From: Adiantum capillus-veneris
Lineage: Eukaryota; Streptophyta; Polypodiopsida; Polypodiales; Pteridaceae
Length of the DNA: 64,000 nucleotides
Assembly: GCA_014529385.2 (NCBI GenBank)
Contig: CM043963.1
Span: 70,336,912 to 70,400,911, forward strand
Direction: 5' to 3'
This document shows, piece by piece, positions 1 to 9,980 of this stretch. The notes beneath the pieces were generated by a model that did no database searches, was not told where the DNA came from, and saw only the letters and a program-made list of their open reading frames with translations. Position 1 is the stretch's first letter. The number at the start of each line of letters is the position of its first letter. The translations under genes were made by a program, and so were the position numbers.

Positions 1-1
1 A

Positions 2-1339
2 GACAATAGGCAGCTGAAGGAGATGCAGGAGACGTCGGGTGTGCAATCCTGTTGCAGTTATGCAATTGGAAGTGGCATTGCGCCGCAAATTATGACATCT
101 GTGAAGAGTGAAGATAGCATGGACACTTATTGTGGCAAGAATGGAGTATTGGGGTCAAGTGCTAGTAAATTGTGTAGACAATATGATGAAAGGGTGAACA
201 ATGATCACATGGAAATTGGGTTGGTTAATCTTCTCACAGCAGCATTGGCGGTGGCAAGGAGAGACATGCATCTAGCTTCCGTGATATTGGTTCGGCTCAA
301 GGATATGGTTTCATGTTCCGACAACACTATGCAGCGGGTTGTCTCTTACTTTGTACAAGCTCTTGAGCGTCGTGTAAAGGGAGTCAAAGGAGTGGATCAT
401 ACAGGCAAGAGTAGTAGTAACTTTCAAGGCGACAATCTGGCCGCATTTCAAATTCTGCATGAGATTTTTCCTTACATCAAGTTTGGGCATTTTACAGCTA
501 ATCAGGCGATACTTGAGGCGGTTCAAGGTGCACGCAGAGTGCACATTGTGGATTTTGAGATTTTGGAAGGTATACAATGGCCTGCTTTTATGCAGGCACT
601 GGTGTCAAGGAAGGGGAGCCCACCAGAGCTGCATATCACCGCCTTGTGGAGGCCTACCCATGAGCATGGGATAGCTATGGTTCACAAAACCTGCAAGCGT
701 TTGTCCGAATTCGCGTCAGCTATGTGCCTTCCCTTCAGCTACAGCCTACTGACAATCAATGATGATGATGACTTTATTGCAAGGCAAATTGAAGTTGTTC
801 AAGGGGAAGCTCTTGTTGTCAACTGTATGGTCCATCTTCCGCACATGCCACGACATAACATGGCAACGGTGACGTCCTTCTTGCGCACAATGCAAAAGCT
901 CTCTCCCACAGTTGTCACTCTTGTAGAGGAAGAGCTTGGTTGCAGTACGGCGGCAGCCGCATCCTATTTCTCTGAGGCTCTTTATCATTTCCATGCAATT
1001 TTTGACTCTCTAGAAGCATGCCTTCCTTTGGAGGTGGAAGCGCGCATGCTTGTGGAGAGGGTTCTGATGGCACCAAGAATCGACAGTGCTATCAGCATGT
1101 GGAGTCAGGCCGTGTCGCCGTGTGCAGCTTATGGAGTGGAGGTGAGTGAGAAGTACAAGTGGTCTACAATTATGCACTCTACAGGTTTCAAGCCTCTTCC
1201 ACTCTCATACAGCAATCAAGCACAGGCAAGGCTGCTTCTTGGATTGCACAGAGATGGTTTCAAGCTTGAGGAGAGAAGCCATCACCTTGTTTTGGGTTGG
1301 CATATGAAGCCCTTGTATGCAGCTTCAGTATGGAAATAG
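2..1339 (+). CDS. GRAS-domain transcriptional regulator, NSP2-like (5' end outside window)
   Basis: This is a GRAS family protein, a plant nuclear regulator that acts with other GRAS or DNA-binding partners. Seen: from the ATG at 23 it reads 438 residues to a TAG at 1337. The motifs come in family order: a leucine-rich LHRI segment from about residue 66 (GLVNLLTAALAVARRD), VHIVDF at about 173 followed by EGIQWPAFMQAL, a PFYRE-like segment with LVEEELG, an RVER-like VERVLMAPRI, and a C-terminal SAW segment ending LGWHMKPLYAASVWK. The VHIVDF...EGIQW block and the tail resemble the NSP2 subfamily, known in other plants for symbiosis and strigolactone-related signalling; that assignment is inference. 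The frame is open from base 2 to the ATG at 23, so the protein probably starts upstream of the window. No intron is visible, as is usual for GRAS genes. It is the only intact host gene here. Confidence 0.9.
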   Translation, partial: DNRQLKEMQETSGVQSCCSYAIGSGIAPQIMTSVKSEDSMDTYCGKNGVLGSSASKLCRQYDERVNNDHMEIGLVNLLTAALAVARRDMHLASVILVRLKDMVSCSDNTMQRVVSYFVQALERRVKGVKGVDHTGKSSSNFQGDNLAAFQILHEIFPYIKFGHFTANQAILEAVQGARRVHIVDFEILEGIQWPAFMQALVSRKGSPPELHITALWRPTHEHGIAMVHKTCKRLSEFASAMCLPFSYSLLTINDDDDFIARQIEVVQGEALVVNCMVHLPHMPRHNMATVTSFLRTMQKLSPTVVTLVEEELGCSTAAAASYFSEALYHFHAIFDSLEACLPLEVEARMLVERVLMAPRIDSAISMWSQAVSPCAAYGVEVSEKYKWSTIMHSTGFKPLPLSYSNQAQARLLLGLHRDGFKLEERSHHLVLGWHMKPLYAASVWK

Positions 1340-1346
1340 GTGAGTG
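1338..1346 (+). promoter_or_regulatory. Consensus 5' splice donor touching the GRAS stop codon
   Basis: The stop codon TAG is followed at once by GTGAGT, giving AG|GTGAGT, a strong plant donor consensus. Used, it would put an intron in the 3' UTR without changing the protein. An acceptor cannot be fixed by eye, and the match could be chance. Confidence 0.3.
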
Positions 1347-2979
1347 TGTTATCTTCCTTCTAGCAATTCAGGTATGCTTTTATGTGATATGAGAGGAACT
1401 CTATGTCAAGGCTGAGCTCTCTCTCTCTCTCTCTTGATAAGCTTTGTTTGCCGTCTTTTTTATGTTTCTTACAAAGAGTTTTCCTTCAGTGCAAGTTCTG
1501 AATAAGCAAACTTACATCCTTTAATTAGGTCCCTACCAAAAACCCCTTAACATATTGTGTTTTTAGCTTCTTTTTTTCTCAATGGTTCTTCAAGTTGTGG
1601 CAATCTTACTATAACTAAGTTTCTTGTGCTTCAAGTTGATCAAGCAGCTCTACACCATGAGAAACAATCAAGTACCAAAGTATCGTCGCCACGAGCTTTA
1701 TCTCCCAATTGAATTGTATGTTTTGATTCATATGAGACTTGGTTCTTGTGAATCAAACCCAATGATGATGGTCATTGCATTCTTATAGTCATTAAAGCCA
1801 AAGATATCTTTTTTTCATTCTATTGCTAATATTTTCTCTCAACATCACACACCCATTGCATGTCAAAATGTTATCGGCGTGTTCCATTGGTCCACATGTA
1901 CCCAACCATTGATAGCACATATATTGTACATAATGCATACATGCCTGCATCACATGACTTAAAGTGCACCATTGTGCATAGTACACTTAACAACATGACT
2001 TTTTATGAAGAATTTATTTAATTTTGTAACCAAGTGAGCCCCTCTTTTAATTAGGAGCAAAATTACACAATCTTGAATAAAAACTAGTCTTGCTTGGTTG
2101 TCTTGTCATAGTATTCAATGTGTACATTGGTGTAAATGTGTTAATAGCAATTATAGTACTTGATGTGTAAATAAATTAATTGATCAGATTTTCTAAACAA
2201 ATCAGATATATCAAAATAAACATAGACAACTTTGTGAAAGACATTGGTGAAATCAAAACCTCTTCTTTTTTGTCAGGCATGCATGTAATCTGTCCATCAA
2301 GACATAACACTAACCTTATGAATAATGTCTTCACTTAAGTAAGTTTGTGCATAAAAAATCTTGCCTTTGACGAGAGAAATACAAACAATACTTCAAAATT
2401 TTGGTACTGAGGAAACTATAAAAAAAAAAAGTAGATAGTGCATGGCCTACATGAGTGCCATATAGAAACATGGTAGAGACTCGGTATTTTGTCTCTCCAA
2501 AATTTATAAGAAATAGAAGCCATGTCTTGCCTCGTAGTCCGTCTTCAATATAGTCATGGTATTTAAGAACAATACAACAAATCTAAAATTCTCTATGGTA
2601 ATTTAGTATTGGCACCTTGATTTATTCACTTTGTTATCAATGCACATTTCATTGAAAATTAATATGACAAAAGAGGCCTAAATTTCACACAGTAAATCAT
2701 AAAAAAGATATGAAACAGCTATATCCACTAGTGAAAAGTCCCTAAATATGCAAATGTCTGAAGTAAGCCAGCTTAAAATGTATCCTACTAACTTGGTACA
2801 AATCCTTGTGAGCACAAGCTTTTAGGCCACTCTGAAAAGAAAACCTTGTTACATATGGCTCCTCATCATGTTCTTCGTGTCTTTACTTGACTTGTGTATC
2901 AAATACTACTTCTTTCCTAGATTTTTCAATGGTCTTGTTATTGCTCAAAATTGGTGATACGTACAGGATATTCATTAAC
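1347..2979. other. AT-rich intergenic DNA
   Basis: This is the 3' flank of the GRAS gene. A short (CT)9 run lies at 1417-1434, and a duplicated ACAGGATATTCATTAACCA stretch lies near 2965-3000. I see no convincing gene, transposon end or RNA gene. Confidence 0.6.
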
Positions 2980-4330
2980 CAACAGGATATTCATTAACCA
3001 CAAAAATTGAGAAGCAACTATGCCATTGGGCATTCCTACATTAACCATCATGTTCCAAGAGGAGACTTTATGTGCTTTCATAAAAACACCACATCTGACA
3101 TACATGTTGACCAAAGCATTGTCAAGCGCAACATGTTTCTTCAGCAGCCCCTACCTAGCAATCTCCTCATGAATTCTCTCACCCATGTGACGGTCTTGCA
3201 GAAGGCCACATGCCTTCAAGGTGCAAGCATAGGTAATCACATCAATTGGGAGAAAGACCATCCCTTCACGTTAAAACAACCTAGACCTTCCTTGCTATAG
3301 CCATGTTGGCAATATCCTTCACTCAACATGTTTGCAAAGAAATGACATTTCATATAGAAAACTCATCAAGAATTTAATATATTTTTGTAAGGGTTTTACA
3401 TTTTGCATACATATAGACAGAAGCATTGGCAAGCACAACATGTTTGTCCAACATCCCCAGTCTAGCAATCTCATGGTGGATTCTGTCACCCATGTGAAGG
3501 TCATGTATAAGGCCATAGACCTTCAAGGTGCAAGCGTAGGTGATTTCATTTGGAGACAGGCCATCCCTTCATGTCACAGCTAAAAAGGATGGGAGCCACA
3601 ACCATGTTGAGCATTTCTTGCAATTACATCCCAAAGTTTCCTTGCCACAGTCATGTTGGGAATATCTTGAAATCAACAGCTTCTCAAGGGACAATATTTT
3701 GGATAGAAGTCTTATCAAGAAATTTGTGTTTTATAAGGTCTCCACATTTTGCATACATACAGACTAGACCAAAGCTTTTCCACAACATGTTTTCCTTGAC
3801 TAGCAATGTCATCATAATTTCTCTCACCCATGTACAGGCCTTGTGTAAGGCCACAAGTATTCAAGTTGCAAGCATGGGTGATTACATTTAGCAAAAGGCC
3901 TTCCCCTTGCATTGAGTTGCAACAAAACCCAGCGCTTCCTTGCCACCGCCATGATGAGCATATTTTGCAATCCAAGCATGCCAAAGATGACTTTTGAACA
4001 GAAACCTCATCGAGAGCTCTATGTGCTTTTGAAAGGACACCACCTTTGACACATATATTGACCAAAGCACAATCAACAGATTGCAAAGAGACGACATTCG
4101 AGATAGAAAGCTCATTAACAACTTTACCTACTTGAGTAAGGGCTCTTCATTTTGCACACACATAGAGCAAAGCATTGCCAAGCACAACAGGTTTCTCCAA
4201 CAGCCTCTGTCCAGCAATCTCATTGTGGACTTTGTCACATATAATAAGACCAAAGTTGCACGAGGTGGTTCACAAGGCTGGGGCACCCTCATTGAATGCA
4301 TCAACACAGAGGCGGCCATAATTTGCATCA
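2980..4330 (-). pseudogene. Decayed pentatricopeptide-repeat (PPR) gene
   Basis: The minus strand carries at least four degenerate PPR units of the plant organelle RNA-binding type. The clearest is about 3380-3560, reading DGLSPNEITYACTLK, then a helix with HDLHMGDRIHHEIAR, then VVLANASVYMYAKC, the usual unit of long plant PPR proteins. Related units lie near 3000-3240 (VALDNALVNMYVRCG), 3715-4086 (CVKGGVLSKAHRALDEV) and 4128-4300 (DKVHNEIAGQRLLEK, PVVLGNALLYVCAK). Frames change between units, and stops interrupt conserved positions, for example TGA where the C of AKCG is expected near 4160. No DYW or E tail is visible. The reading frames seen on the plus strand here are shadows of the repeats. 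It is a pseudogene: a long repeat protein that has lost its frame. Confidence 0.85.
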
Positions 4331-4967
4331 TCTGAGTGGGGCATGCTATACATGCAGCCTAGGACCAACACGTGAAGTTATGCAGCAATGTCTGAATGGA
4401 GCAGCATTTTAGCACCATAGATGTCAAGGCCGGCTAGAACGGGGGCTCTTTTTTGACAGAGCCCACAAGCTTTTCCATGCCCCCGCTCTATCTCGGTCAG
4501 CTTGCTGGCAGCAGCAACAGCACCATTGCCAACCATTCTTCAGAGTAAAGCGTGTGAAGAGAGGAGATTGTGACGCTATTTGATCAATTACAAGAGCTTC
4601 ATGACGTAGCATCGTTGGTACTTGGCGCTCTAGCAACAAAAAGCTAAAGCAGCAGCGTGTGTTGGCGGCGCTGCAGAATCTTGAACGCAGGATCGTCCGA
4701 TTTTGTTGGCACTGCAGCTGCTTGCACGGAGGGATATAAGCGTGGAGCCTATCCAATGCTGTACGCATTTTTAAAGCTTTTAGAACAGGGCTAGGGAAAC
4801 ATTTTTTGTGGACCCCACTTTGGAACCTTTTCACACCCATAGCAGCAGGCTAACTCTAAATTTGAGAGGGATGATCACATTAAAAATATAACGTTACAAC
4901 ATTATACACTTGGCGCGTCTCCAGCTTCATGCACCAAGCGAGTGTGTGCATGCACACGTGCACACAC
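4331..4967. other. Intergenic spacer before the LTR element
   Basis: A 138-codon open frame lies on the minus strand at 4424-4840, but its product matches no family I know and has a low-complexity cysteine run. A TGTG/CACA-rich stretch at 4940-4967 is the insertion target of the neighbouring retrotransposon. Confidence 0.5.
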
Positions 4968-5554
4968 CGTAGCAGGGCTACAGTGTCACTTCACAGGACA
5001 TACAGTTGGACAGTGGGTTACACTGGGACTGGTTCACACTAGACGGACCCTCTGGACGGACGTCTGGTCTGGGAGTGACACGTGGCAGGGTACCTACCAA
5101 CGACCGAAGGTGGCCTAGTGGACCTCGTGGCCAGGTCACCACATGGCTGACATTTATGAGCCGTTGGTGGCTCTTTACGGTGGTACATATGAGTAGTAGC
5201 GGTCAGTTATCTTATCATTTTTTCTTCACCTTTGGTCCAGCATCGTCGAGAGGAGAGTGAGTCTTACACAGAGCACTGCTTCACCATCCCTGCACATTTG
5301 AGTCTCGACACCCCCATTTGTACCTGTGAGTCCTGGGCGGGAGCTGAGTGTGCTGCCACGCTAGAGTCTTGTACATGGTTCTTTGAGCTAGTCGAGTCCA
5401 CATGTTCTGGTCCACTATTGTGTTTCTGTGGTTATCCATTGTTTCTGTGTTTCATTCTGTTGAGAGATTTCCATTTGTTTGAGTGAGATTGTCACTCACA
5501 TTGCACTGAGGGGCACCCACACTGTAGAGAGCACGACACATTATCCGCGCTACA
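4968..5554 (+). repeat. 5' LTR of the gag-protease element
   Basis: 587 bp, near-identical to 10843-11429. The first base is C where the 3' copy has T (CGTAGCAGGG against TGTAGCAGGG). It ends ATCCGCGCTACA. CACAC precedes it. Confidence 0.93.
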
Positions 5555-5567
5555 AGTGCTCTCATTT

Positions 5568-5584
5568 TGGCGATCACGGTGGGA
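5568..5584 (+). promoter_or_regulatory. Primer binding site
   Basis: TGGCGATCACGGTGGGA lies 13 bases after the 5' LTR. Its complement ends in CCA, as a tRNA 3' end must. The tRNA was not identified. The following 5640-5860 is a loose repeat of CTGGTCTAGTCC-like words in the leader. Confidence 0.65.
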
Positions 5585-5911
5585 CTTCAATTGAAGTCTC
5601 ACTCTCTGTTGAGTACAAGTAAAGCAGCTAGATGGTTTTTCTTCGTCTCGCCTGTGCTGGTCTGGTCCGGTTTCACCCTAGACAGCTTAATCTAGCTGGT
5701 CTAGTCTCTCACCTTGCTGGTCCAGTCCTCTCTCGCCCTGGTCCACCCAGTCCTCGTCCTGGTCTAGTCCTCCTTGTCCCTGGTCTAGTCCTTCTCGTCC
5801 TGGTCCAGGCCAATTGTTCTAGTCACTCGCCTGGTCTAGTAGAGTCTAGTCCACTGTTCAACCAGGTGAAGTTCTTCTTGCCCAAAGCTTGGTTGGGGTG
5901 GTGGTTACTGC

Positions 5912-7861
5912 ATGACACATACAAGGCGATCATTAGAGCGTCAAAGCGCACTACTGAGCCCCCAGAAGTGCTACCATAGACGACGCCAACCTTTGGTACC
6001 CAGTAGAAGTATATTAACACCATCACCCATACCTACACATACAGCTCCCTCCATTCCTTCAACCGGTTCTACATCCTCCTCCAGGTCACCTTCTTCGGTA
6101 AGGCTCTCCCCCATTTTGTTACAACAAGCTAGTGAGCAACAGGATCAGGAGCAAGAGGCCATGGAGGAGCTCACTAGTGTTCTGGCCAAGGTGAACATCA
6201 AGTTCCCTACCTTCAAGGGTCTCTCCACAGAGGATGCTAATGACCATGCTCGGAGGTTTGTTTCTCTTTGCAGAGGTCGTGGCCTCAATAGAGAAGACGC
6301 CTACCTTGTGCTCTTTCCGTCCACCTTGGATGGTCTTGCAAATAAATGGTACAGTCAATTTGCTGAAAACCACTTTGCTACTTGGACTATGTTAAGACAG
6401 CAGTTCTGTGAAGCTTTCCGACGAGGGGATTATCAAGAAAAGATTCTAGATGAGTTGGCCAACCTGTTGCTCCAGCCCAAGGAGACATTTTCCGAGCTCA
6501 TGACCAGAACAAAGTCCCTGGTCGCCAAGCTGCCTCAGCAACCAAGAGAATTTATGGTGAAGAAGTGGGTAGAGAAGTCTCTGCCTAAGACTTCTCAACA
6601 AAATCTCAGAGAAAGTCTCCGTCTTGAAGCCAGTCTGGAGGACTTTGCTGTTGCTGCTACTCGAATAGAGGGAGCTAGGAAGCTGTTCACTGACTCTCCT
6701 CAGGTAGAAACTGCCCCTGTACTCGTGGACAGTCCATCAGACCCCTTGACTTCTTTACGCAGGGAACTAGAAGCCCTAAAGTTACAGCGGGCCCTTCAGG
6801 AAGAGAGATCCTTCTCTCTTAGACAGGAGAAGCCCCCACATCAAGAGGCTTATGATCAACTTAAAAGAGAGCTAGAAGAGCTCACGTCTCAGCAGGAGAC
6901 TAAGGCTATGGTATGGTGTAGCTCATGTCGATCTCCAGGGCATCCTTCTCAGGACTGCCCACTTCGAGCTTACTTCCATTTCTGTGAGAAGCCTGGCCAT
7001 GATGACAAAGAGTGCTATTATCTGAAGGGAATGCGGCAACTACAACAGAGCCTCGCCCCCAACCTTCAACAAGGGTTGACACCTACATCCAACATGGTTT
7101 CACCCTATGGTCATCAACACCCTATGCCACCTCTGCTGACAACACCTCCTATGCAAGGTATGCACAACAACTTCGCATCTCCCAATTTTTATCATGCTAA
7201 TGCTCCCTCAACCCCTCAGAGCTTCTACACGTCACCCTCAAACTCCATGCAACAACCACCTTGTCTGCCGTTCCGTCCCTCCAATCGGCCCATTTTATGC
7301 TACAGATGTGGAGAGTATGGGCATTATCAGAGCAAATGCCCTCTGCCAGAAGGCTCTCCTCCGTGCCAACTTTGCCCTGAGGCTCAGGATCACTACACTA
7401 AGGATTGTCCAAAACAACACGCCTCTACCTCTGCAAGCCCAAGTCAGAGCCAACCTGAACTCACCTTTCCCAAGATCAATTTGATAGCAGTTAGTACCAA
7501 CCCCAAGACACCACTATCTACCCATATAATTGCCTCTCAAGACAAGTTGCAACTGGTAGAGGAGCCAGCTGGTGTCCTCACACGAGCTCAAAGGGCAGCC
7601 CTCGGCCTCAGTCTTCCAACAGGTACAACCCTTTCCTCCCCAATGCCTACACCTCCTCCAGCAGCTGACATGCCATCCCCTAGTGCTAAGAAAGGATCTT
7701 TTACTATGCTCTCCGATATTGATGGGGCTTTCTTAGAAGCAGTTGCTGACTTACAAAAGATCAAGGAAACTGAGAAGACACTGATCCCAAGAGAAAAACC
7801 TACAGCAGAGACTATATTGAAGAATACCTTTCAGCAAGTGTCATTGTATGACATGCTTTGA
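5912..7861 (+). CDS. gag: Gag polyprotein of the LTR element
   Basis: A 649-residue Gag that packages element RNA in cytoplasmic particles. Residues from about 90 form a Retrotrans_gag capsid domain (KFPTFKGLSTEDANDHARRF, then NKWYSQF and FCEAFRRGDYQEK). A coiled, Glu-rich linker follows. Next come zinc knuckles: CSSCRSPGHPSQDC (CX2CX4HX4C), a second one with its first cysteine replaced (FHFCEKPGHDDKEC), CYRCGEYGHYQSKC, and a variant CQLCPEAQDHYTKDC. The C-terminal third is Pro/Ser-rich. The stop TGA at 7859 is in frame with the protease frame downstream. The N-terminal 80 residues are low complexity and the true start may be internal. Confidence 0.88.
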   Translation: MTHTRRSLERQSALLSPQKCYHRRRQPLVPSRSILTPSPIPTHTAPSIPSTGSTSSSRSPSSVRLSPILLQQASEQQDQEQEAMEELTSVLAKVNIKFPTFKGLSTEDANDHARRFVSLCRGRGLNREDAYLVLFPSTLDGLANKWYSQFAENHFATWTMLRQQFCEAFRRGDYQEKILDELANLLLQPKETFSELMTRTKSLVAKLPQQPREFMVKKWVEKSLPKTSQQNLRESLRLEASLEDFAVAATRIEGARKLFTDSPQVETAPVLVDSPSDPLTSLRRELEALKLQRALQEERSFSLRQEKPPHQEAYDQLKRELEELTSQQETKAMVWCSSCRSPGHPSQDCPLRAYFHFCEKPGHDDKECYYLKGMRQLQQSLAPNLQQGLTPTSNMVSPYGHQHPMPPLLTTPPMQGMHNNFASPNFYHANAPSTPQSFYTSPSNSMQQPPCLPFRPSNRPILCYRCGEYGHYQSKCPLPEGSPPCQLCPEAQDHYTKDCPKQHASTSASPSQSQPELTFPKINLIAVSTNPKTPLSTHIIASQDKLQLVEEPAGVLTRAQRAALGLSLPTGTTLSSPMPTPPPAADMPSPSAKKGSFTMLSDIDGAFLEAVADLQKIKETEKTLIPREKPTAETILKNTFQQVSLYDML

Positions 7862-9745
7862 CTTGATGCAAATTTTCGAAGTGACACCCTTGCCATCATT
7901 CAATCTCTGTACCCTGGTGCAGGGTCTAGTGGCGGGCACCTCCCAGTGCAGCCCTCCGAATCCTACATGATATCCTATCCCGAAGCTTCACTTACTGATT
8001 ACAGGAGTCCGCGTCTAACCGTTTCTATTATGAGCCGCGAATTCTCAGGGGTCATAGTAGATGGTGGGTCGGGTATCAACCTGATGCCTGAATTCACTAT
8101 GCTGGCATTGGGTCTCCAGCCCACTAGACCTGCCCCATTCACAATGACTTTGGCCGAACAGAGGACTGTCTACCCCTTGGGCATTGTAGAAAAGGTGCCT
8201 CTGCAGGTTCAAGATTTCACATTCAGCTTGGATTTTGTGGTGGTTCGCCTTCCCCAGGTAGAAGGCGGCTTCCCATTGCTCATTGGCAGACCATGGCTAC
8301 GACACACGAAAGCACTACATGATTGGGGAAACGATGCAATGTGGATACGAACCCCTGGCTCCCCAATGCAACCGATTCGCCTTGAAGGCAGAATGGATCC
8401 GGTGGAGCATCATAGTTCCCTATCCATGGAGTCCAATCCCGAACTGGAACAACCTACTCCGCCGGATGGGTCAGATGAAGACCTGCTGGAGTGGTTGGAG
8501 GCTACCAAATCTATGCCTTGTTATGGAGTCTCTATTCACTCTTCGCCTGAAATAACACCCTCTTCAAATGATTCCACAGTAACTAAATCTAATGTGCCAC
8601 CTGAGCCTATGAAGAAGCATAGCAGCAGTAAGAAACCTCCTCTACAAGAGTTCACCCCCCCTAAAACATCAACCCTTCTGGTGTCTGCTTCTTTGACCAG
8701 AAGAAAGCTCTCCTCTGTGTCTAGCAAACTCCCTTCTCAGAGCCCGTCCTGCAAGATGAATTCCAAGATCTTGATAGCTGTATTGCTCCTGATAGCTGGG
8801 TGCTCTTTGTTTGCCACTATCTACCCTCTGTCCCTCACCCTCCCTCCCCCTCTCCCCCTCGCCCTCGCCCTACTCTCCCCCTCGCCTAGTCCCCATCACT
8901 ACCCTCTCCCTAAGTCCCTCCCCCTTGCCCACTCGCCCCTACCCAACCTTCATTCACCCTACCCTTCCTCTCTCGTCCCTTCCCAATCCACCTCCAATTG
9001 GCCCCTACCCAATCCCCCTCGCCCCTACCCTCTCCAATTGGTCCATACCCAATCCCAATCCCCTCGCCCCTACCCTCTCCAATCGGCCCCTACTCAATCC
9101 AATCGGTCCCTACCCCGTCGAGTTGGTCCCTATCGCCCCTACCCTCTCCAATTGGTCCATACCCAATCCCAATCCCCTCGCCCCTACCCTCTCCAATCGG
9201 CCCCTACCCAATCCAATCGGTCCCTACCCTCTCGAATTGGTCCCTACCCTCTCCAATCGGCCCCTACCCAATCCAATCGGTCCCTACCCCCTCGAGTTGG
9301 TCCTATATTGGTCCATACCCAATCCCAATCCCCTCGCCCCTACCCTCTCCAATCGGTCCCTACCCTCTCCAATCGGCCCGTACCCAATTCAATCGGTCCC
9401 TACCCTCTCGAATTGGTCCCTACCCAATCCAATCGGTCCCTACCCCCTCGAGTTGGTCCTATATCGCCCCTACCCTCTCCAATCGGCCCCTACCCAATCC
9501 AATCGGTCCCTACCCCGTCGATTTGGTCCCTATCGCCCCTACCCTCTCCAATTGGTCCATACCCAATCCCAATCCCCTCGCCCCTACCCTCTCCAATTGG
9601 CCCCTACCCAATCCAATCGGTCCCTACCCTCTCGAATTGGTCCCTACCCTCTCCAATTGGCCCCTACCCAATCCAATTGGCTCCCACCCCCTTAAGCCCT
9701 AGCCCCTACCCTCCCCTCACCCCTCACCCCTACCCACCCCCTTAA
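7862..9745 (+). CDS. Retropepsin-like protease frame running into a Pro-rich repeat tail
   Basis: The frame continues from gag after one TGA; the first Met is at 7946. The protease core has VIVDGGSGINLMP (catalytic Asp in DGGSG, a variant of D-T/S-G common in Tat/Athila-type elements) and the later LLIGRPWLR loop that matches the ILG motif. Its role would be to cut Gag. After about residue 270 comes a hydrophobic stretch (ILIAVLLLIAGCSLFA), then several hundred residues of Pro/Ser/Leu repeat (IGPYP, QSNRSLP) encoded by the tandem array, ending at a TAA. RT, which should follow protease, is absent. Whether the tail is ever translated is unknown. Confidence 0.75.
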   Translation, partial: LDANFRSDTLAIIQSLYPGAGSSGGHLPVQPSESYMISYPEASLTDYRSPRLTVSIMSREFSGVIVDGGSGINLMPEFTMLALGLQPTRPAPFTMTLAEQRTVYPLGIVEKVPLQVQDFTFSLDFVVVRLPQVEGGFPLLIGRPWLRHTKALHDWGNDAMWIRTPGSPMQPIRLEGRMDPVEHHSSLSMESNPELEQPTPPDGSDEDLLEWLEATKSMPCYGVSIHSSPEITPSSNDSTVTKSNVPPEPMKKHSSSKKPPLQEFTPPKTSTLLVSASLTRRKLSSVSSKLPSQSPSCKMNSKILIAVLLLIAGCSLFATIYPLSLTLPPPLPLALALLSPSPSPHHYPLPKSLPLAHSPLPNLHSPYPSSLVPSQSTSNWPLPNPPRPYPLQLVHTQSQSPRPYPLQSAPTQSNRSLPRRVGPYRPYPLQLVHTQSQSPRPYPLQSAPTQSNRSLPSRIGPYPLQSAPTQSNRSLPPRVGPILVHTQSQSPRPYPLQSVPTLSNRPVPNSIGPYPLELVPTQSNRSLPPRVGPISPLPSPIGPYPIQSVPTPSIWSLSPLPSPIGPYPIPIPSPLPSPIGPYPIQSVPTLSNWSLPSPIGPYPIQLAPTPLSPSPYPPLTPHPYPPP

Positions 9746-9945
9746 GTCCTCGCCCCTACCTACCCCCCTCGCCCCTACCCTCCCCTCCCTTGTCCTCGCC
9801 CCTACCCACCCCTTCACCCTCCCCCTCGCCCCTATCCTCCCCCTCACCTCCCCTCGCCCCTATCTAGCCCTACCTAACCCCCCCTCGCCCCTACCAACCC
9901 CCTCCCTTGCCTCGGCCCTAACCAGCCCCCCTCGCCCCTGGTCAG
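8815..9945 (+). repeat. C-rich region with an approximately 20-bp tandem repeat array
   Basis: From about 8985 to 9695 the sequence is built of 20-bp words such as CCCCTACCCTCTCCAATCGG, CCCCTACCCAATCCAATCGG and TCCCTACCCTCTCGAATTGG, with a few units of other length. Flanks 8815-8985 and 9696-9945 are degenerate CCCCTCGCCCCTACC-like DNA. The top strand is nearly free of purine runs. CCCTA resembles the plant telomere word CCCTAAA but the AAA is missing. Confidence 0.9.
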
Positions 9946-9980
9946 ACTGGCATCCAAGTCAAAATTCTTGTTAGGAGCTC

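Noticed and set aside
3007-4335. Plus-strand frames with repeated HVDQSIVKRNMFLQQPL-like text
   Set aside because: They are the antisense of the PPR repeats.
4424-4840. 138-codon minus-strand frame
   Set aside because: No recognisable family, low-complexity cysteine run, no supporting context.
5006-5486. Frames of 84 codons, found again at 10881-11361
   Set aside because: They lie in the paired LTRs and repeat only because the LTRs are duplicates; no known protein.
8811-9702. Two further long plus-strand frames (294 and 234 codons) overlapping the protease frame
   Set aside because: They are phase-shifted readings of the 20-bp array, not separate genes.
8985-9945. Telomere-like DNA (CCCTA words)
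   Set aside because: The plant telomere repeat is CCCTAAA; here CCCTA is followed by CC and the unit is 20 bp. It is inside an LTR element.
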